Shown here: positions 58,923-64,000 of the stretch, in pieces | How the letters are laid out: each line of letters opens with the position of its first letter | Position numbering within the stretch: the stretch's first letter is position 1 | DNA from: DATBLE01 sp036555585 | GTDB taxonomy: Bacteria; Actinomycetota; Thermoleophilia; Gaiellales; Gaiellaceae | Assembly (NCBI GenBank): GCA_036555585.1 | Contig: DATBLE010000010.1 | Coordinates: 1-64,000, forward strand | Reading direction: 5' to 3' | DNA: 64,000 nt | The notes under the pieces: model-generated | The model's database searches: none | Told to the model about the DNA's origin: nothing | Seen by the model: only the letters and a program-made list of their open reading frames with translations | Translations under genes and position numbers: made by a program

Positions 58923-60964
58923 TGGCCCGCGCCTCCGCAAGTGTCTTCTCCAGGGACATCGTCTTCGCTGCGATCAAAGGATCGTTCCCGAAGCTCGATC
59001 CGCGCAGCCAGATCCGCAATCCGGTGATGTTCATCGTCGAGCTCGGCAGCGTGGTGACGACGGTCATCTTCTTCCTGAACCTGTCCCGGGGGCACACCGG
59101 CGATCTGTGGTTCGTCGCGGTAATCTCGATCTGGCTCTGGCTGACGGTGCTGTTCGCCAACTTCGCCGAGGCGGTCGCCGAGGGTCGCGGCAAGGCGCAG
59201 GCGAACGCCCTGCGGGCCACGCGCACGACAACGCTCGCCCGCCTCCGGGACGGCCGCGAGGTACCCGCGCCCGAGCTCCAGCGAGGGGATGTCGTCGTCG
59301 TCGAGGCAAGCGAGGTCATCCCCGCGGACGGGGAGATCATCGAGGGCGTCGGCTCGGTGGACGAGTCTGCGATCACCGGTGAGTCGGCACCGGTCATCCG
59401 CGAGGCGGGCGGCGACCGCTCCGCCGTCACCGGCGGCACGAGGCTGCTCTCGGACAGACTCGTGATCCAGGTGACCCAGGAGCCGGGGAAGTCGTTCCTG
59501 GACCGGATGATCGCTCTCGTCGAGGGTGCGGAGCGCCGGAAGACGCCGAACGAGATCGCGCTCAACATTCTGCTCGCGGGGCTGACGATCACCTTTGTCG
59601 TCGCCGTCGTCACCCTGAAGCCGTACTCGATCTATGCCGGATCGCCCCAATCGCAGACCGTCCTGATCGCGCTGCTCGTCGCGCTGATCCCGACCACGAT
59701 CGGCGCTCTGCTCTCGGCGATCGGCATCGCCGGCATGGACCGGCTCGTCCAGCGCAACGTGCTCGCGATGTCGGGCCGCGCAGTCGAGGCGTCGGGTGAC
59801 GTCGACGTGCTCCTCCTCGACAAGACCGGGACGATCACGCTCGGGAACCGCCAGGCGGCCGAGTTCCTGCCGGTGGACGGCGTCGACGAGAAGGAGTTGG
59901 CCGAGGTCGCGCAGCTCGCGTCCCTCGCGGACGAGACACCGGAGGGTCGTTCCATCGTCGTGCTCGCCAAGGAACGCTTCGGCCTGCGCGAACGTGAGCT
60001 CGGCGAGCACACGTTCGTCCCTTTCAGCGCCCAGACGCGGATGAGCGGGATCGATTTGAACGGCAGCGTGATCCGCAAGGGCGCCGCCGACTCGGTGAAG
60101 GTGTTCATCGCCGAGCGCGGAGGGAATGCGCCGACCGAGCTCGACTCGATCGTCCAGCACGTCGCCGAGCAGGGCGGCACGCCGCTCGTCGTCTCGCGCG
60201 ACAACTGGGCGCTGGGAGTCGTCTACCTCAAGGACATCGTCAAGGGCGGCATGAACGAACGGTTCGACGAGCTCAGGAAGATGGGCATCCGCACGGTCAT
60301 GATCACCGGCGACAACCGCGTCACCGCCGCCGTCATCGCCCAGGAGGCGGGGGTGGACGACTTCCTGGCCGAGGCGACGCCGGAGGCGAAGATGGCGTTG
60401 ATCAAGGAAGAGCAGGGCCGTGGACGCATGATTGCGATGACGGGCGACGGGACGAACGACGCGCCGGCGCTCGCCCAGGCGGACGTCGGCGTGGCGATGA
60501 ACACCGGCACCACGGCGGCCAAGGAGGCCGGCAATATGGTCGACCTCGACTCCAACCCCACGAAGCTGATCGAGATCGTCGAGGTCGGCAAGCAGCTGTT
60601 GATCACACGTGGTTCGCTGACGACGTTCTCGATCGCGAACGATGTCGCCAAGTACTTCGCGATCCTCCCGGCGATGTTCGCGTACACGTATGCAACCACT
60701 CCGGGGCAGCGCGGGCCGCTCGAGAGTCTGAACATCATGCACCTCGGCACGCCGCAGAGCGCGATCATCTCGGCGATCATCTTCAACGCGCTGATCATCC
60801 CCGCGCTCGTGCCGCTTGCCCTGCGCGGCGTCAAGTACCGGGCGATCGGGGCGACCGCGCTTCTGAGGCGGAACCTGCTGATCTACGGTCTGGGCGGGAT
60901 GATCCTGCCCTTCGTCGGCATCAAGCTGATCGACTTGCTCATTCACAACGTCTTCGGGGCATGA
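58922..60964 (+). CDS. kdpB: Potassium-transporting P-type ATPase subunit KdpB
   Basis: A 680-residue P-type ATPase. It has the actuator TGES (ITGESAPVI), the phosphorylated D300 in LLDKTGTITLGN, nucleotide-domain KGAADSVK, and hinge motifs MITGDNRVTAA and MTGDGTNDAPALAQADVGVAM. The length is normal. GTG at 58922 overlaps the kdpC stop. The next gene starts on the base after its TGA. Confidence 0.97.
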   Translation: MARASASVFSRDIVFAAIKGSFPKLDPRSQIRNPVMFIVELGSVVTTVIFFLNLSRGHTGDLWFVAVISIWLWLTVLFANFAEAVAEGRGKAQANALRATRTTTLARLRDGREVPAPELQRGDVVVVEASEVIPADGEIIEGVGSVDESAITGESAPVIREAGGDRSAVTGGTRLLSDRLVIQVTQEPGKSFLDRMIALVEGAERRKTPNEIALNILLAGLTITFVVAVVTLKPYSIYAGSPQSQTVLIALLVALIPTTIGALLSAIGIAGMDRLVQRNVLAMSGRAVEASGDVDVLLLDKTGTITLGNRQAAEFLPVDGVDEKELAEVAQLASLADETPEGRSIVVLAKERFGLRERELGEHTFVPFSAQTRMSGIDLNGSVIRKGAADSVKVFIAERGGNAPTELDSIVQHVAEQGGTPLVVSRDNWALGVVYLKDIVKGGMNERFDELRKMGIRTVMITGDNRVTAAVIAQEAGVDDFLAEATPEAKMALIKEEQGRGRMIAMTGDGTNDAPALAQADVGVAMNTGTTAAKEAGNMVDLDSNPTKLIEIVEVGKQLLITRGSLTTFSIANDVAKYFAILPAMFAYTYATTPGQRGPLESLNIMHLGTPQSAIISAIIFNALIIPALVPLALRGVKYRAIGATALLRRNLLIYGLGGMILPFVGIKLIDLLIHNVFGA

Positions 60965-62056
60965 GTGGCCCGCGGTCGCTACCGGATCCTGCTCGGGATG
61001 GCCGCAGGCGTGGGCAAGACCTATCGGATGCTTCAGGAGGGCCGCCAGGCTCGGGCGGAGGGCCGGGACGTCGTGATCGGCTACCTCGAGCCGCACGACC
61101 GGCCTGAAACGTCGGCACTTGCGGAGGGGCTCGAGGTCGTGCCCCGAATGCGCGCCGAGCACGGGACGCTGCAACTCGAGGAGATGGACGTCGACGCCGT
61201 CCTGCGTCGTGCGCCCGAGCTGGCGCTGATCGACGAGCTCGCGCACACCAATGCGTCCGGGATGCGCAACCAGAAGCGCTACCAGGACATCGACGAGATT
61301 CTCGAGGCGGGCATCGATGTCATCTCGACCGTCAACGTCCAGCACCTGGAGAGCCTGAACGACGCCGTCTTCGAGCTGACCGAGACGCGCGTCCGCGAGA
61401 CGTTCCCGGACCGGATCCTCAACGAGGCGGACGAGGTCGTCCTGGTCGACCTGACCCCGGAGGCGCTCCAGGACCGGATTCGCGCCGGCAAGGTCTATCC
61501 GCGCGAACGCACGCAGATCGCGCTGGACAACTTCTTCCGGGCAGAGCGGCTCTCGGCGCTCCGCGAGCTCGCGCTGCGCGAGGTCGCCGAGGACGTCGAG
61601 CACAGGCGGGCCTCGAAGACTCTCGAGCCGCTGAGCCAGCAGGCGGTCGCGGAGCGTGTCCTCGCGCTGATCGAGCCCCAGCCGAAATCGCAGCGGATCA
61701 TGCGGCGGGCATGGCGCTCGGCCCAGCGGCTCGGCGCCGAAATGGACTCGCTCTGGGTTCGCCTCCCGGGCAGGCCTCCGACGGAGGACGAGGCGACGCA
61801 GCTGGCCGCTCTGCGCCGGCTCGCGGTGATCCTGGGTGTCCACTTCCTGGAGGAGGAGGGGGACGATCTCGTCCGGACGGTCCGCCAGGTTGCGGCCGAG
61901 CGAGGGTCCACCTACGTCTTCGTCGGCACTCCCGACGAGTCACGCCGCCGGGAGATCCTCGGCGGGTCGCTTCTGTCCCGGATGGTCCGGGAGCTGCCCG
62001 GTATCGACATTCGCGTGGTGGCCAGCCGCGCCGAGCGGGACAGGCTGACGCCGTGA
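60965..62056 (+). CDS. kdpD: KdpD N-terminal sensor half (KdpD domain plus Usp domain)
   Basis: A 363-residue soluble protein with no kinase. The KdpD domain (1 to about 215) has the Walker A GMAAGVGKT (11-19), VVIGYLEPHDRPET, and LALIDELAHTNASG with the family ELAHTN motif. The Usp-like domain (about 235-360) follows. The protein ends at the position where the membrane and kinase parts of E. coli KdpD would begin; those are encoded by 54244-55626. Stand-alone short KdpD proteins are known in cyanobacteria. GTG at 60965. Confidence 0.9.
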   Translation: MARGRYRILLGMAAGVGKTYRMLQEGRQARAEGRDVVIGYLEPHDRPETSALAEGLEVVPRMRAEHGTLQLEEMDVDAVLRRAPELALIDELAHTNASGMRNQKRYQDIDEILEAGIDVISTVNVQHLESLNDAVFELTETRVRETFPDRILNEADEVVLVDLTPEALQDRIRAGKVYPRERTQIALDNFFRAERLSALRELALREVAEDVEHRRASKTLEPLSQQAVAERVLALIEPQPKSQRIMRRAWRSAQRLGAEMDSLWVRLPGRPPTEDEATQLAALRRLAVILGVHFLEEEGDDLVRTVRQVAAERGSTYVFVGTPDESRRREILGGSLLSRMVRELPGIDIRVVASRAERDRLTP

Positions 62057-62613
62057 TCGTCGCCGTCATCGCAGTTGCCGCGCTCGCCGTCCTGCTTGTC
62101 GCCGCGCTCGTCGTGCGCAGCGGGGTTCACATCCGGCGGCGCAAGCCCGGCGCCCGCCGCATTCTCGTGCCGTTCACGGGGGGCACGCTCGACCCGACCG
62201 TGCTCGACGCTGCGATCAGGATCACGCGCGCGGAAGGGGCGACCCTCGTGCCGGCGTACATCCTGATCGTTCCGTTGCGCTACTCCGAGGACTCGCCCCT
62301 CCACGAGGAGGTGGGCGTCGCGATGCCGATGCTGGAGGCGGTCGAGCGGGCCGCGGTGCGTGCAGGTGTTCCGGTCGACGCGCGGATCGAGAAGGGCCGC
62401 TCGCTGTCGCATGCTCTTCGGCTGCTCTGGGAGGCCGAGAAATTCGATCGGATCGTCGCTCCTGCGACGCTTCAAGGCGGGTTCGCCTCGAAGGACCTCG
62501 CGTGGCTGCTCGAGAATGCGCCTGCCGAGACCCTGGTCCTCAAGCCCGAAACGCCGCCGGGCGTCTCTCCGGAATCCCTCGACGGCGGACGGTACCGGCT
62601 CGTCCGCGGGTAA
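62053..62613 (+). CDS. Membrane-anchored universal-stress-like protein
   Basis: A 186-residue protein. It has an N-terminal helix (IVAVIAVAALAVLLVAALVV), a basic linker (HIRRRKPGARR), then a UspA-like alpha/beta domain (RILVPFTGGTLDPTVLDAAI, FDRIVAPATLQGGFASKDLA, WLLENAPAETLVLKP). It lacks an obvious ATP-binding GxxGx9GS. GTG overlaps the kdpD stop, so it is the last gene of the kdp run and may assist potassium or cyclic-dinucleotide sensing; that is inference. Confidence 0.8.
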   Translation: MIVAVIAVAALAVLLVAALVVRSGVHIRRRKPGARRILVPFTGGTLDPTVLDAAIRITRAEGATLVPAYILIVPLRYSEDSPLHEEVGVAMPMLEAVERAAVRAGVPVDARIEKGRSLSHALRLLWEAEKFDRIVAPATLQGGFASKDLAWLLENAPAETLVLKPETPPGVSPESLDGGRYRLVRG

Positions 62614-62647
62614 CCGTGGGCTCCCCAGCCTACCCGGCTCGATCGGG

Positions 62648-64000
62648 TCAGACGGCAGCAAGTATCCGCTCGAGCAACCGGCGAGCCCCGGCCTTGTCGA
62701 GCATGTCGTTCAGGTTGCCGCACTTCGGCGACTGGACGCACGACGGGCAGCCGTGCTCGCACGGGCAGCCGGCGAGCAGCTTCGCTGTGTCGCCGACCCA
62801 GCCCTCGAACGCCTCGAACCCGCGCTCGGTGATCCCCACTCCGCCCGGGTGCCCGTCGTAGACGAAGATCGTCGGCCGGCCGGTCTGGAAGTGGACGTTC
62901 GTCGACAGGCCGCCGATGTCCCAGCGGTCGCACATCGCCCAGAGCGGCAGCAGCGCGATCAGCGAGTGCTCGGCCGCGTGCAGGCTGCCGAGCAGCGCCG
63001 GCATCCGGTCGATCCCCTCCAGCATCCACTCCTCCGGGCAGAACCAGACCGCCTCCGTCTCGAACGTGGTCGGCGGCAGGTCGAGGCCGACGAGGTCGAG
63101 CGTCTCCTGCGTCGAGGCCTTCTTCAGCTGGTAGGCGACCACCTGCTCGGTGACCGAGACGCGTCCCCACGCGAGCTCCAGGCCGAGCCGAGCCTCCACG
63201 CGCTGCGGCTCCTCGATCGCCGTGGTCGTGTCCTTCTTCGCCTGGGTGTAGAGGTCGCCGTGAAACGGCGCGACCAGCGCCTGCCGGGTGTCGAGGTCGA
63301 GGTCGGTGACGCGGTAGGCCTGCCCGAGGTGGAGGTAGACCGCGCCGTCGTGCACGGTCGAGTACGCACGCTCGCGCTCGACCAGGCCGAGGACGGAGCC
63401 CGTCTCGACGTCGACCACCGAGAAGGCGTCAGGGCTGGTCGAGCGCAGCGGGACGCGCGCGGCCGGGTAGTCGCGCCCTGACCAGACGTACCCCGTCGGG
63501 GTACGTCTGAGGTCCGGCAAGAACGGCGCGCGGGCGAGGGCCTCCACACCCAGGACCGGGATATCGGTTTCGTCCAGGGGTGCTTCGAACGCCGCTGCCC
63601 GCACGTGGCCGTCGAGCACGCGAGGGTTGGCGTGGTCGAGGATGGCGGCCTCGACCCGGCGTCCGAGCAGGGCCTCGGGCTCGCGCATGAAGTACTGGTC
63701 GAGCGCGTCCTCGCTCGCGACCAGGATCGCCAGTCCGTGTCCGCGGCGGCCGGCCCGGCCCCATTGCTGGCGCAGGCTCGCGACCGTGCCCGGGAAGCCG
63801 GTCGAGATCACGCAGTCGAGCAGGCCGATGTCGATCCCGAGCTCGAGCGCGTCCGTCGCGCTGACGCCGAGGAGCTCGCCGGAGGCGAGCCGCCGCTCGA
63901 TGTCGCGGCGCTGGGCGGGCGTGTAGCCCGCGCGGTACGGCGACAGCCGGTCGTGCCACTCGCGGCCCAGCCGGTCGACCGCGAACTTGTGGATCAGCTC
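62648..64000 (-). CDS. DEAD/DEAH-box helicase with DUF1998 domain, 5' part cut by edge
   Basis: The visible 450 residues start inside the second RecA-like domain: GYTPAQRRDIERRLASGELL, SATDALELGIDIG and QWGRAGRRG (motifs IV to VI). A long C-terminal region follows, ending with the DUF1998 zinc site CEHGCPSCVQSPKCGN (C-x3-C-x2-C-x5-C). This matches MrfA/YprA-type 3'-5' helicases, which in Bacillus act in mitomycin-damage repair. The start lies beyond 64000. Confidence 0.9.
   Translation of the reverse strand, partial: ELIHKFAVDRLGREWHDRLSPYRAGYTPAQRRDIERRLASGELLGVSATDALELGIDIGLLDCVISTGFPGTVASLRQQWGRAGRRGHGLAILVASEDALDQYFMREPEALLGRRVEAAILDHANPRVLDGHVRAAAFEAPLDETDIPVLGVEALARAPFLPDLRRTPTGYVWSGRDYPAARVPLRSTSPDAFSVVDVETGSVLGLVERERAYSTVHDGAVYLHLGQAYRVTDLDLDTRQALVAPFHGDLYTQAKKDTTTAIEEPQRVEARLGLELAWGRVSVTEQVVAYQLKKASTQETLDLVGLDLPPTTFETEAVWFCPEEWMLEGIDRMPALLGSLHAAEHSLIALLPLWAMCDRWDIGGLSTNVHFQTGRPTIFVYDGHPGGVGITERGFEAFEGWVGDTAKLLAGCPCEHGCPSCVQSPKCGNLNDMLDKAGARRLLERILAAV

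Noticed and set aside
1..64000. CRISPR array, prophage or rRNA genes
   Set aside because: No regularly spaced direct repeats, no phage structural or integrase genes and no rRNA-like sequence were found.

Overview
The window is about 64 kb of high-GC DNA (roughly 70 percent by eye) with many GTG starts and 4-base stop/start overlaps. It carries an actinobacterial-type replication-origin neighbourhood. The lineage looks actinobacterial and possibly deep-branching (Thermoleophilia-like); this is an inference from the GC content, an F420-type LLM oxidoreductase and a MshD-like double GNAT protein. GyrB is unusually long, and I know of nothing in the window that fixes the genus.

Layout. 1-1165: a degraded IS110-family element entering from the left edge. 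1232-11671: glycosyltransferases and polytopic membrane proteins (GT4, DUF2079, GT87-like, PIG-V-like), a class A penicillin-binding protein with an MscS channel, DUF2203, a binding-protein/HAD/CPBP-protease run. 11693-17482: an L,D-transpeptidase, PrcB-like protein, chorismate mutase, bifunctional nuclease, LLM oxidoreductase, tRNA-Ile(GAT), an orphan DNA methyltransferase, and small enzymes. 17467-21940 (all minus strand): parB, parA, rsmG, jag/khpB, yidC, yidD, rnpA, rpmH. 21941-22326: DnaA-box-bearing origin region. 22327-31406 (all plus strand): dnaA, dnaN, recF, DUF721 gene, gyrB, gyrA. The strand switch at about 22 kb fits a bidirectional origin.

31525-36596: an HTH protein, a RibD_C reductase, the slipin/NfeD pair, and an exported amidase. 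36633-46673: an ECF-like sigma factor translationally coupled to fabZ-fabH-fabD-fabG, then fabF behind a hairpin-rich leader, and after an interruption accD-accA: most of fatty-acid initiation and elongation, but without acpP. Between fabF and accD lie a decayed alpha/beta-hydrolase, a HAD protein, a double GNAT and an arginase-fold protein with an N-terminal zinc ribbon. 46813-54164: LigD, an FAD oxidoreductase, a NIF3-like protein, an HD-GYP protein and a secreted Cys/His-rich protein with repeated CxxGxxH motifs.

54244-62613: a complete potassium-uptake locus in one tightly coupled run. It is unusual in three ways: KdpD is split into two genes at opposite ends, the structural order is F-A-C-B rather than F-A-B-C, and three tiny membrane ORFs (27, 29 and 35 codons, the middle one KdpF) sit between kdpE and kdpA. 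The right edge cuts a DUF1998-type DEAD-box helicase.

No CRISPR array, prophage or rRNA operon was seen. The most promising unexplained items are the split/rearranged kdp locus with its micro-ORFs, the fabF leader with mutually exclusive hairpins, a DnaA-box-like doublet pair 24 kb from dnaA, the hairpin array with a palindrome shared by two distant loci, and the CxxGxxH secreted protein.
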